From the NCBI RefSeq assembly GCF_947492455.1, contig NZ_CANLNB010000002.1:496001-560000 (forward strand): 64,000 nt of DNA, read 5' to 3'. Below the pieces are notes generated by a model. The model was not told the origin of the DNA, ran no database searches, and saw only the letters and a list, made by a program, of their open reading frames with translations. Below, one piece after another: positions 44,301 through 51,701 of this stretch. Source of the stretch: an uncultured Aliiroseovarius sp. GTDB lineage: Bacteria > Pseudomonadota > Alphaproteobacteria > Rhodobacterales > Rhodobacteraceae. Position 1 is the stretch's first letter. Each line of letters opens with the position of its first letter. Position numbers and translations under genes: made by a program.

Positions 44301-45097
44301 AAGACGAGGCCGAAAGCCAAGCCTTCTTGGGGCAAGCTTTCATCGGGGCACTTGGGTTGATGTTCATCATCCTTCTGGCGCAGTTCAACAGCATCTATAA
44401 CTCGATTCTGGTGCTGCTGGCGGTGGTTCTGTCCACCACAGGCGTCTTGATCGGGATGATGGTGATGCAACAGCCGTTCTCGATTATCATGACCGGGACC
44501 GGGATCGTTGCGCTGGCGGGGATCGTGGTGAACAACAACATCGTGTTGATCGACACCTATCAGGACTATGCGGGCCACATGCCCCGGATCGAAGCGATCA
44601 CCCGCACCGCCGAGGCGCGCATCCGTCCCGTTCTGCTGACCACCATCACCACGATGGCCGGTCTGGCACCGATGATGTTCGGCCTGTCGCTGGACTTCTT
44701 TGGCGGCGGCTATTCGATCGACAGCCCCACCGCACTGTGGTGGAAACAGCTGGCAACCGCCGTGGTCTTCGGACTAGGTATCGCAACCGTGCTGACGCTG
44801 GTCTTCACGCCGTCGATGCTGGCCCTGCGGGTCTGGATGTCGGCGGGCGCCTATCGGTCGTTCACGGTTCTGGAAAGCCTTGCCCATAGCTCGGGCCAGA
44901 TTGCCCGCGACCGGATGCTGGAAAAGGCCGCCAAGAAGCAGGAGCTGCACGAGCTGCAATGGGTCGAGGACGAGCCCGCCCCGGCCGAGGACAAACCCGA
45001 GCCAGAGGTTGCTGAGACCCCGCCCCCGGCCACAGCCGAGGCGCTGCACCCCGAACCAGACCCCAAACCGGGCAGCGGTAAGGCCGCCGCAGAATAA
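41339..45097 (+). CDS. RND efflux transporter with extra membrane insert and acidic tail
   Basis: 1252 residues, about 200 more than AcrB. The first half has TM segments and the proton relay GMLVDGAIVVVEYADKK (one Asp of the usual pair). Between the halves, about residues 495-600, lie two extra hydrophobic stretches (RIPLAVIFAYVLFLSALQLL and AILPGALMFLIGASGTSIAM) and a His-rich loop DWHMPWHREDDHIHGG. The second porter half has LYP-like RGNLSVAEKDAMVRQAEEI and TM relay GIVALAGIVVNNNIVLIDTYQDY. The last 60 residues are Pro/Glu/Ala-rich. Substrate not identifiable; the loop suggests metal interaction. Confidence 0.92.
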   Translation: MTAIIDWASERARMVIAFVILSVLAGTIAYVSLPKEGEPDIEIPALFVSVPFPGISAADAEQLLVRPMETELADIDGLKTMSATAAEGYAGVALEFEFGWDKTKVMADVRDAMNNAEADFPMGADSYSVNEINFSEFPIIIVNLTGNVPERTLVQIARDLQDRLEALDSVLEASLAGYRDEMIEVEIDPLKLEAYNVTAGELISVVQNNNQLIAAGDIKTPTGSTAVKIPSSFDELQDIYDLPIKVNDDSVVTLGDLATIRLTFEDREGTARFNGDTTVALQVVKRKGFNLIGTAAEVRRVVDETREEWPPELQKAVWVGTSNDQSIIVDSMVRQLEGSVVTAIALVMIVVLGALGTRPALLVGFAIPTSFLLTFALFGALGVTISNIVMFGLILAVGMLVDGAIVVVEYADKKIKLGVGPMQAYTMAAKRMFWPIVSSTATTLCAFLPMLFWPGIPGQFMGWLPKTLIYVLSASLLVALVYLPVVGGVSGRISRLFGTLSKALSFAPIWVRIPLAVIFAYVLFLSALQLLNPGYIFGGTSPIEGAMAILPGALMFLIGASGTSIAMGSIDWHMPWHREDDHIHGGYQRTAFGCVIHFIAGNPIMPIVSIALVVTFVVGTFITFSRNSLGVEFFTDSEPEQAIVYVRGRGNLSVAEKDAMVRQAEEIALNTKGIESVFAFAGAGGLNQNTGGASGPRDTVGQLQIELVAWADRPSIEKDAPLFGIIPFKTHEIDPEYDGDAVMLRLEEALKTIPGIRIEVLNLNRGPASAKPVHLRLKGDNWEVLQAATEVAVAKFESTPGLNAIEDTLPLPGIDWQLQVDVAEAGRFGTNVATVGGMVQLITNGILLDTMRVDSSDEEIEIRVRLPEEDRVLSTLDTLRLRTPGGLVPLSNFVTRTPVPSFAQIDRVDQSRYYDIKAAVVSDLVRLTDDSGFDKIVPLEDVDALMAENADLTRTPVTPAERIATLTDWIDTTGLPDGISYEWTGDQEDEAESQAFLGQAFIGALGLMFIILLAQFNSIYNSILVLLAVVLSTTGVLIGMMVMQQPFSIIMTGTGIVALAGIVVNNNIVLIDTYQDYAGHMPRIEAITRTAEARIRPVLLTTITTMAGLAPMMFGLSLDFFGGGYSIDSPTALWWKQLATAVVFGLGIATVLTLVFTPSMLALRVWMSAGAYRSFTVLESLAHSSGQIARDRMLEKAAKKQELHELQWVEDEPAPAEDKPEPEVAETPPPATAEALHPEPDPKPGSGKAAAE

Positions 45098-45100
45098 AGA

Positions 45101-45126
45101 AAAGGCGCGGAGCAAACCGCGCCTTT
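45101..45126. terminator. Bidirectional terminator between RND and ABC exporter genes
   Basis: AAAGGCGCGG, loop AGCAAA, CCGCGCCTTT with more T on the plus side and A-rich 5' flank. Lies 4 bases past the RND stop. Confidence 0.85.
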
Positions 45127-45146
45127 TTCGTTTCTGGATACTGGGA

Positions 45147-46973
45147 TCAACCCGCCAGAGCTTGCGGCTCTTCCTCGCTGGCTTGACGTGCCCACATCGC
45201 GGCGTAGCGGCCACCATGTTCCAATAGCGCGTCATGCGTGCCCTGTTCGACGATGACGCCTGCTTCCAGCACCACGATTTCGTCCGCGTCCACGATGGTC
45301 GACAGGCGGTGCGCGATGGTGATCACCGTGCGGCCCTGCCCCATCTCGCGCAGGCTGTCCTGAATGTCGCGCTCGGTCTGAGTGTCCAAAGCCGAGGTCG
45401 CCTCGTCCAACAGCAGGATCGGCGGGTTCTTCAGAAGCGTCCGCGCTATGCCGACGCGTTGCTTTTCACCGCCCGACAGTTTGAGCCCGCGTTCGCCCAC
45501 TTGCGTCGCATAACCTTCCGGCAGTTCCATGATGAAGTCGTGGATTTTTGCGGCCTTGGCAGCGGCCTCGATTTCGGAACGCGAGGCCTCGGGGCGGCCA
45601 TAGGCGATGTTGTAAAGCACTGTGTCGTTGAACAGAACGGTGTCCTGCGGCACCACACCAATCTGCGCATGCAGACTGTCCTGCGTCACATCGCGTACAT
45701 CCTGCCCGTCGATGGACAGCCCCCCGCCATTCACATCGTAGAAGCGGAACAACAGCCGCCCGATGGTGGATTTTCCCGACCCGGACGGGCCGACGATGGC
45801 TACAGTTTTCCCCGCACCCACATCCAGTGACACACCTTTCAGAATGGGCCGTGCGGCGTCATAGCCGAAATGCACATCGTTGAAGGACAGCGCCCCACCG
45901 GTCACGGTGATCTCGGACGCATTGGGCTTGTCGGTCACGTCAGCGGGCTGTTCCAGCAGGTCGAACATCTCGCTCATATCCACCAGCGCCTGCCGGATTT
46001 CGCGATAGACGGTGCCAAGGAAGTTCAGGGGCATGGTGATCTGGATCATATAGGCGTTAACCATGACGAAATCGCCGACGGTCAGCTGGCCATTCTGCAC
46101 CCCAATCGCTGCCAGAACCATCACCGCGACCAAACCGCCAGTGATCAGGAAGGCCTGGCCAAAGTTCAGGAAGGCCAGCGAGTACGAGGTCTTCAACGCG
46201 GCCTGTTCGTAGCCCGCCATCGCGCTGTCATAACGCTCGGCCTCGCGTTTCTCGGCGCCGAAATATTTGACGGTTTCGAAGTTCAGAAGGCTATCGATGG
46301 CCTTTTGGTTGGCGTCCGTGTCTTGATCGTTCATTTCCTTGCGGATGCGCACACGCCATTCGGTCACTTTGAAGGTGAACCAGACATAGGCCCAGATCGT
46401 GACCACCACGACCGCAAGGTACCACACGTCAAAGGTTACAAACAGGATCAGTGCGATCAGGCCAAGCTCAAGGATCAGAGGGCCCATTGAGAAGAGCATG
46501 AAGCGCAGCAGGAACTCGACGCCCTTCACACCGCGTTCAATGATGCGGCTAAGGCCACCGGTTTTACGCGTGATGTGATAGCGCATGGACAGGCGGTGAA
46601 TGTGGGTGAAGGTTTCCAGCGCCAGTTGGCGCAACGCGCGCTGGCCGACGCGGGCAAAGATTGCGTCTCGCAATTGTTGGAACCCGTTGGTCATCAGACG
46701 CGCCATACCATAGGCCAAGGTCAGGCCGACCGCCCCTGCCCCAAGCATATAGGCTGGCGCCGTGCTGTCGCCCGCCAGCTCGTTCACCGCCCAGCCATAG
46801 AACCACGGCGTTGCCACCGCGACGATCTTGGAAAGCAGAAGCGCCAGCATGGCCAGCACGACGCGACGTTTCACCCACGGATGCTCGGCGGGCCAAAGAT
46901 AAGGGGCGACGCGTCGGATGGTGCGCCAATTGTTGTCTGGAAGCTCGGTCGAGGTGATGCGGCTGGGCGACAT
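45147..46973 (-). CDS. ATM1-type heavy-metal/thiol ABC exporter
   Basis: 608 residues, one half-transporter: six membrane helices (about 35-320) then an ATPase. ATM1 motifs: VNELAGDSTAPAYMLGAGAVGLTLAYG, FTHIHRLSMRYHITRKTGGLSRIIERGVKGVEFLLRFMLFSMGPLILEL, and NDQDTDANQKAIDSLLNFETVKYFGAE. Walker A GPSGSGKSTIGRLLF, signature LSGGEKQRVGIARTL, Walker B ILLLDEATSALDT. Members export glutathione-bound metals or sulfur species for Fe-S cluster or metal tolerance. Divergent from an ArsR gene across an 85-base operator region. Confidence 0.94.
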   Translation of the reverse strand: MSPSRITSTELPDNNWRTIRRVAPYLWPAEHPWVKRRVVLAMLALLLSKIVAVATPWFYGWAVNELAGDSTAPAYMLGAGAVGLTLAYGMARLMTNGFQQLRDAIFARVGQRALRQLALETFTHIHRLSMRYHITRKTGGLSRIIERGVKGVEFLLRFMLFSMGPLILELGLIALILFVTFDVWYLAVVVVTIWAYVWFTFKVTEWRVRIRKEMNDQDTDANQKAIDSLLNFETVKYFGAEKREAERYDSAMAGYEQAALKTSYSLAFLNFGQAFLITGGLVAVMVLAAIGVQNGQLTVGDFVMVNAYMIQITMPLNFLGTVYREIRQALVDMSEMFDLLEQPADVTDKPNASEITVTGGALSFNDVHFGYDAARPILKGVSLDVGAGKTVAIVGPSGSGKSTIGRLLFRFYDVNGGGLSIDGQDVRDVTQDSLHAQIGVVPQDTVLFNDTVLYNIAYGRPEASRSEIEAAAKAAKIHDFIMELPEGYATQVGERGLKLSGGEKQRVGIARTLLKNPPILLLDEATSALDTQTERDIQDSLREMGQGRTVITIAHRLSTIVDADEIVVLEAGVIVEQGTHDALLEHGGRYAAMWARQASEEEPQALAG

Positions 46974-47007
46974 AGCGTCTGATCCTGACTGTTGTGAAAC
47001 TTCGGGC

Positions 47008-47055
47008 GACGCAAGGTTCAGACTTGCGTCGTTTCAATATTTCATCAATATTTGA
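47008..47055. promoter_or_regulatory. Two operator-like inverted repeats between ABC exporter and arsR
   Basis: GACGCAAG-N7-CTTGCGTC (47008-47030) is perfect. TCAATATT-N5-AATATTTGA (47034-47055) is an AT-rich imperfect repeat like ArsR/SmtB operators and ends 3 bases before the arsR ATG. Together they fill the divergent gap. Confidence 0.6.
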
Positions 47056-47058
47056 ACT

Positions 47059-47388
47059 ATGGAACAGAGTCGAGTCCTGAAATCCCTGTCTGCCATGGCC
47101 CATGACACGCGGCTTGAGATCGTGCGCCTGCTGGTTCCGCGTGGCGATGACGGGCTGTGCGCCGGTGACATTGCGCAAACGCTGGGGGTATCCGCCTCGG
47201 GCCTGTCATTTCACTTGTCGCAGTTGGAGCAAGCAGGGCTTCTGACCTCGCGCAAGGAAAGCCGGCATGTGATCTATGCGGCGGACCGGGCGGCCCTTGG
47301 GGGTGTCATTTCCTATCTTTTGAACGACTGCTGCGCTGGGGCTGCCGAGATTTCCGGCTGCATCGCGCCCCGCGCCCAGAAGGTATAG
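47059..47388 (+). CDS. ArsR-family transcriptional regulator
   Basis: 109 residues with a winged helix: VLKSLSAMAHDTRLEIVRLLV, then DIAQTLGVSASGLSFHLSQLEQAGLLTSRKESRHVIYAAD. Cys residues include one at GLCAGD and a C-terminal cluster (LNDCCAGAAEISGC) that could sense metal or thiol. The ATG has no purine-rich ribosome site within 15 bases, so translation may be leaderless. It is divergent from the ATM1-type exporter, which it probably controls. Confidence 0.9.
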   Translation: MEQSRVLKSLSAMAHDTRLEIVRLLVPRGDDGLCAGDIAQTLGVSASGLSFHLSQLEQAGLLTSRKESRHVIYAADRAALGGVISYLLNDCCAGAAEISGCIAPRAQKV

Positions 47389-47502
47389 AGGGGCGTCGCC
47401 CCTCGTCCCAGGCCTGGGCTCCGCCCGTTCTCAGGCGAAACTGTCCCCCGGACAGTTTCCAGGAAGCCTTCGAACCCCAAGGTATTTTCAACAAGAAAAT
47501 GA
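47388..47502 (+). repeat. Convergent-spacer repeat, copy 3
   Basis: Hairpins GAGGGGC-GTC-GCCCCTC, CCCAGG-CCTGGG and GAAACTGTCC-CCC-GGACAGTTTC, then core ACCCCAAGGTATTTTC with ACAAGAAAATGA. It lies between arsR and the convergent LysM gene and begins inside the arsR stop codon. Confidence 0.8.
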
Positions 47503-47512
47503 GGGCAGTGCC

Positions 47513-48679
47513 TTACTCGGGGATCGTGAAGACCTGCCCGGGATAGATCAGGTCCGGGTCGCGGATCTGATCGCGGTTTGCCTCAAAGACACGGACGTAG
47601 AGCACCCCTTCCCCCAAGTTATCACGCGCGATGGCCCAAAGGGTTGAGCCGGGTTGCACGGTGACGGCCTCGACGCGGGCGCGGGTGTCCACGGCGGCGG
47701 TGGCGGCGGCGATTTGTGCGACCTCTTCGCGTTTGAACGGGGTTTCCGTGCGCGACGTGACAGTGCCATCGGGGGCAAGCTCGTCCACGCGCAAGGTGTA
47801 AATGCCCGCTGCGACATCGGGCAGCGGCAGGCGCCATTGGCCGTCTTGCGGAATAGGCGCGGTTTTGATCGGCGCGTTGTCCAGATAGACCCGCAAGGCT
47901 CCGCCCCCCGAGGCACGGCCGGACAAAGCAACCTCGCCCTGATCATCATAGGAAATCGCGTCGATGATGACGTTCTGTACCGTTAGATCGCCCGCATCGT
48001 CCTGCAGGACGGTGATCCCATCGTTATCCGCCAAAAGAACACGCGGTGCGGCGGGAGCTTCCGGGGCGGCAGGTGTTTCCGGAGCGGCGGGCTGTGCAGG
48101 CGCGTCCTCGGCGCTGGCAACCTCGGGCGCCTCGGGCGCGACGGTCGGTGCGGGCGTGCGCGGTTCGATCAGAACGGTCTGTGCTGGAGCTGCATTTTCC
48201 ACCACTTCGCCTGCGTCATTCATCATCTGTAGACTCAATTGGCCGGGCTCTGTGACCTGCAGATCCAGCAAGGCCACGAAATTGCCAGCGTCATCCGCAG
48301 TCAGCGTTTCGATCGGGGTGCCGTTGAACGATAGCTCTACAGTCGCACCCGGTGCGGCATGTCCGGCGACCACAGCGCGCCCTTCGGGATCAACACGGAC
48401 GACGTCGAAGGCTGGCGCTTTGGGGGCCGCAGAGGGCTCGGTCGGTGCGGCATCGGTGGCCGTTTCGGCCTCGGCGGTAGACCCCTCGGCGGTTGGTGCA
48501 GCCGGCTGTTCGACAACGGGGGCGTCTTGGGTGGTTTGTGGTGTATCCTCCGGATCGGACACCGGCGCCTGAGCACGCTGATCAAAGCTGCAATATCCAA
48601 GCGCAGCCACAATGACAGCAGCCCCGACACCAATCCAAATCTTGCCAGCGCCCGCAGCGCCGCCTGAGTTTTCAGCCAT
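47513..48679 (-). CDS. LysM-domain protein with Ala/Pro-rich linker
   Basis: 388 residues. A membrane segment at about 13-30 (IWIGVGAAVIVAALGYCSF) is followed by a low-complexity Pro/Ala/Glu/Thr region to about 90. Ig-like or beta-sandwich segments follow (VDPEGRAVVAGHAAPGATVELSFNGTPIETLTADDAGNFVALLDL, then a second at about 245-300), separated by another Pro/Ala linker. The C-terminal LysM (about 338-387) is VTVQPGSTLWAIARDNLGEGVLYVRVFEANRDQIRDPDLIYPGQVFTIPE. It likely tethers to peptidoglycan. Function unknown. Confidence 0.87.
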   Translation of the reverse strand: MAENSGGAAGAGKIWIGVGAAVIVAALGYCSFDQRAQAPVSDPEDTPQTTQDAPVVEQPAAPTAEGSTAEAETATDAAPTEPSAAPKAPAFDVVRVDPEGRAVVAGHAAPGATVELSFNGTPIETLTADDAGNFVALLDLQVTEPGQLSLQMMNDAGEVVENAAPAQTVLIEPRTPAPTVAPEAPEVASAEDAPAQPAAPETPAAPEAPAAPRVLLADNDGITVLQDDAGDLTVQNVIIDAISYDDQGEVALSGRASGGGALRVYLDNAPIKTAPIPQDGQWRLPLPDVAAGIYTLRVDELAPDGTVTSRTETPFKREEVAQIAAATAAVDTRARVEAVTVQPGSTLWAIARDNLGEGVLYVRVFEANRDQIRDPDLIYPGQVFTIPE

Positions 48680-48787
48680 TTACATCCCCTGTTGCGATCT
48701 TACTGTCGCGTTGTCTTGCCCGACCCTAACAATACCGCTAACACCGGTCAAAAGATCATTCCGATATATTCGCACCCGGAGACCCTG

Positions 48788-49345
48788 ATGACACAACATA
48801 CAGCCTCGATCTGCGTTTACTGCGGCTCTCGCATGGGGAATGACCCCGCTTATCGCGCCAGTGCGGAAGGCTTGGGTAAAGCGCTGGCCGACAATAGCTG
48901 GCGGCTGGTTTATGGGGCCGGAGATGTGGGGCTGATGGGGGAAGTCGCCAAGGCAGCGCAGGTTGCAGGTGCCAACACCTTTGGTGTCATCCCCGAGCAC
49001 CTTTTGAACTGGGAAGTCGGCAAGCGTGATCTTACCAGCTTCATCGTGACCGAGAATATGCACGAGCGTAAAAAGGTGATGTTCATGAACTCGGACGCGG
49101 TGGTGGTGCTGCCCGGGGGTGCTGGATCGCTGGACGAGTTTTTCGAGATCCTGACGTGGCGTCAGCTGGGCCTGCACAAGAAACCCATCCTGCTGCTGAA
49201 CGTGAACGGGTTCTGGGATCCGCTGATCGGGCTGCTGGATCACGTTATCAATCAGGGCTTTGCCGAGGACAGCCTGAAGGGCTTTGTCACCGTCGTGGAT
49301 GATGTGGATCAGGCAGTCGCCGCTTTGCGTGCTGCCCTGTCCTGA
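48788..49345 (+). CDS. LOG family protein (TIGR00730)
   Basis: 185 residues from ATG 48788 (GGAGA). Motifs ICVYCGSRMGNDPAYRASAEGLGKALAD, LVYGAGDVGLMGEVA and the LOG signature LPGGAGSLDEFFEILTWRQLG. Plant LOG enzymes release active cytokinin; many bacterial members act on nucleoside monophosphates. Here GAGS replaces the usual GxGT, a conservative change. The last 37 bases overlap the end of rarD on the other strand. Confidence 0.92.
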   Translation: MTQHTASICVYCGSRMGNDPAYRASAEGLGKALADNSWRLVYGAGDVGLMGEVAKAAQVAGANTFGVIPEHLLNWEVGKRDLTSFIVTENMHERKKVMFMNSDAVVVLPGGAGSLDEFFEILTWRQLGLHKKPILLLNVNGFWDPLIGLLDHVINQGFAEDSLKGFVTVVDDVDQAVAALRAALS

Positions 49346-50223
49346 CGATAGGCGCCAGCCGAATAGATCGCCAACGCCGCCCAAATCAAGGGGAAGGCGA
49401 TCATGTGCCAGATGGTGATCGTTTCACCCAGAATGGCGACCGCGCAGAGGAACTGAAGGCTGGGGTTCAGGTATTGCACCACACCGACGGTCGACAGTTT
49501 CAGGCGGCGCGAGGCATAGCTGAACAGCATCAGCGGACCACCCGTCAGAAGGCCAGATCCGATCAGCATCGCGCTGGAGACAAAATCCGAGCCGAACACA
49601 GAGCCATTACGACCCACGATCCCTTCCCAGCCTTGGGTATGCGTGCCCCACAGCCAGATCAGCGCAAGCGGTGCCAAGAACAGCACTTCGGCCACCACCG
49701 TGACCACGGGGCCGGCCGCGATCAGTTTCTTGATCACGCTATACGTCGCGAACGTGCCGCCCAAAAGCAGCGCCAACCACGGTGCAACGCCTAGCCCGAT
49801 GGTCAGGGTCAGGACCGCTCCGGTCGCCAAAAGCACAGCCGTCAGCTTGCTGGCGGACAGGCCTTCAGCAAAGAACAGCATACCCAGCGTCGCCATGATC
49901 AGCGGGAAGATGAAGTAACCAAGGCTGGCCTCGACCACCATCCCGACCTGCACTGACAAGATAAACCCGCCCCAGTTGACCGAGATCATCACCGCAGCCA
50001 GCAACACCAAAAGCGCTGTGCGGCCGGTCATAAACGCAGGCAGCTCTTTCAACCGCCCTTGCAGCGCCAGATAAAGCCCCAGAAGCACCAGTGACCAAAG
50101 CGTACGATGGCTGAGCAGCTCCAGCGGCGGCACATGGGCTAGCGCATAGTAATACAACGGCGACAGCCCCCAGACAGTGCAGGCCACGATGATGGCGATG
50201 ACGCCCTTGGTTGTGTCGCTCAT
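49309..50223 (-). CDS. rarD: RarD-like EamA transporter
   Basis: 304 residues from ATG 50223 (AGGAGG site). Ten hydrophobic segments of the EamA/DMT fold; RarD motif TVWGLSPLYYYALAHVPPLELLSHRTLWSL and GPLMLFSYASRRLKLSTVGVVQYLNPSLQFLCAVAILGETI. Substrate unknown; named after the chloramphenicol-sensitive protein. Converges with and overlaps the LOG gene by 37 bases. Confidence 0.93.
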   Translation of the reverse strand: MSDTTKGVIAIIVACTVWGLSPLYYYALAHVPPLELLSHRTLWSLVLLGLYLALQGRLKELPAFMTGRTALLVLLAAVMISVNWGGFILSVQVGMVVEASLGYFIFPLIMATLGMLFFAEGLSASKLTAVLLATGAVLTLTIGLGVAPWLALLLGGTFATYSVIKKLIAAGPVVTVVAEVLFLAPLALIWLWGTHTQGWEGIVGRNGSVFGSDFVSSAMLIGSGLLTGGPLMLFSYASRRLKLSTVGVVQYLNPSLQFLCAVAILGETITIWHMIAFPLIWAALAIYSAGAYRQDRAARKAATA

Positions 50224-50257
50224 GCGGCCCTCCTGCCCTTCCCGGAAGACTTTGCAC

Positions 50258-50288
50258 AAAAAAAGCGGCCACCCAAGGGGCAGCCGCA
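50258..50288 (-). terminator. sodB terminator
   Basis: On the minus strand GCGGC-TGCC-CCTTGGG-TGGCCGC (with wobble) then seven T. About 37 bases past the sodB stop, before rarD. Confidence 0.75.
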
Positions 50289-50325
50289 TCTAATCTTGTG
50301 ATCTCGGGCATCACGCCCGTTTGGG

Positions 50326-50925
50326 TTACAGGCGCGAGGCCACGTTTTCCCAGTTCACCAGGTTGTCGAGGAAGTTCGACAGGTAGGCCGGACGCTTGTT
50401 GCGGAAGTCGATGTAGTACGAGTGCTCCCACACGTCACAGCCCAGCAGTGCGGTCTGACCGAAGCACAGCGGGTTCACGCCGTTTTCGGTCTTGGTCACT
50501 GCCAGCGAACCGTCAGCGTTCTTCACCAGCCAAGCCCAGCCCGAACCGAACTGACCAGCGCCGGCAGCCGAGAACTGCGACTTGAATTCGTCAACCGAAC
50601 CGAAGCTTTCGGTGATCGCTTTTTCCAGTTCACCCGGCATGGCAACCTTGCCCGGGCCCATCATTTCCCAGAACTGGTTGTGGTTCCACAGCTGCGAGAT
50701 GTTGTTGAAGATACCGTTCTGCGCGACAGCTTTGTCGTCATAGGTGCCAACGATGATCGCTTCGAGGGTCTTGCCCTCCCACTCGGTGCCAGCAATCAGC
50801 TTGTTGCCGTTGTCGACATAAGCTTTGTGGTGCAGGTCGTGGTGAAACTCCATGGTTTCAGCCGACATGCCGAACTCGGCCAGAGCGTCGTGGGCGTAAG
50901 GAAGATCGGGAAGTTCAAAAGCCAT
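50326..50925 (-). CDS. sodB: Iron superoxide dismutase
   Basis: 199 residues from ATG 50925. Metal ligands: His28 (METMEFHHDLHHKAY region), His in SQLWNHNQFW, and Asp/His in CDVWEHSYYIDFRNKR. The Gln of NISQLWNH is in the Fe-type position. It removes superoxide in the cytoplasm. Fe-type signature AGAGQFGSGWAWLV present. Ribosome site is a GGGGG run. Complete. Confidence 0.96.
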   Translation of the reverse strand: MAFELPDLPYAHDALAEFGMSAETMEFHHDLHHKAYVDNGNKLIAGTEWEGKTLEAIIVGTYDDKAVAQNGIFNNISQLWNHNQFWEMMGPGKVAMPGELEKAITESFGSVDEFKSQFSAAGAGQFGSGWAWLVKNADGSLAVTKTENGVNPLCFGQTALLGCDVWEHSYYIDFRNKRPAYLSNFLDNLVNWENVASRL

Positions 50926-51019
50926 TTTGGGCCCCCTGTTCAATGCGTGTTTCTGTTGCCTTTAGATGGGGCAGCAGGTGGGGAAAGGTCAAGAGGGACA
51001 GTCCCCCTAACTCCAAACT

Positions 51020-51442
51020 TTATGGAGTTACGACACATCCCCCCTTGGCGCGGAAGGTATTGGCATAGCCCACTGGCTTCATGGATACCGTCGTCTTGCC
51101 GCTGCCTTTTTGATAGGTCAGCCGGTACACTAGGTTGCCGTTCCTTTTGGGTCCACCATTGCCCGTCTCGCCCTTCACCTGTGACATCGTCCACGAAAAC
51201 GTAATGCGCTTGCTGTTGTTGACGGCAATTTTTGCGGGAATGGGCTTGCCGACAATGGTTTGGATCAAGCCATCAATGACCGTCGCCTTGCCATCTTTAT
51301 GCGTGACGATGATATGGGGCGGGATTCCCTTATTGTTCCCACTCTGCGCTTCATCCACCGAACAGTCATACGTCTCGGCAAATGCAGGAAACGCTGAAGC
51401 GGCCAGCATCAGGCCAAACAGTGGTGCAACTAGATTTTTCAT
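51020..51442 (-). CDS. Small secreted protein of unknown function
   Basis: 140 residues with a signal peptide ending FPAFA (cleavage about residue 22). The mature domain begins ETYDCSVDEAQSG and ends RAKGGCVVTP, so one Cys pair could form a disulfide. It has strand-rich segments (HIIVTHKDGKATVIDGLIQTIVG, LVYRLTYQKGSGKTTVSM). No family recognised. The upstream 120 bases (51443-51562) are AT-rich compared with the surroundings, which may mark a promoter or a transferred gene. Confidence 0.7.
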   Translation of the reverse strand: MKNLVAPLFGLMLAASAFPAFAETYDCSVDEAQSGNNKGIPPHIIVTHKDGKATVIDGLIQTIVGKPIPAKIAVNNSKRITFSWTMSQVKGETGNGGPKRNGNLVYRLTYQKGSGKTTVSMKPVGYANTFRAKGGCVVTP

Positions 51443-51562
51443 TGTGAATCGATCCTTTCAAAAAAAACATCTGCGAATACATCGCACTATCGGAATCGAA
51501 GCACAATCATACAGAGATTTATATTCTAATTTTTCAAAATAAGGGAGACGATCTCTCTTGCA

Positions 51563-51600
51563 TAAAAAAGGAGGAAAGGCAGGCTTTATCCACCTGCCCT
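51563..51600 (-). terminator. Second hairpin after soxG
   Basis: On the minus strand GGGCAGG, loop TGGATAAAG, CCTGCC followed by TTTCCTCCTTTTTT. Likely backup terminator behind the one at 51603-51644. Confidence 0.65.
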
Positions 51601-51602
51601 CC

Positions 51603-51644
51603 AAAAAGAAACGCGCCCCGCGCCAATTCTAGCGGCAGGACGCG
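51603..51644 (-). terminator. soxBDAG operon terminator
   Basis: On the minus strand CGCGTCCTGCCGC pairs with GGCGCGGGGCGCG, then TTTCTTTTT. Long stem with two internal mismatches. About 58 bases past the soxG stop. Confidence 0.75.
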
Positions 51645-51658
51645 AATGGTCTTAAATG

Positions 51659-51679
51659 TGCGTGCCGGCGTGGCACGCA
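51659..51679 (-). other. Perfect 8-base hairpin downstream of soxG
   Basis: TGCGTGCC, loop GGCGT, GGCACGCA; lies 22 bases past the soxG stop and upstream of two terminator-like hairpins. Confidence 0.6.
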
Positions 51680-51701
51680 AGGTCACCTAAGGGTGGACCG
51701 G

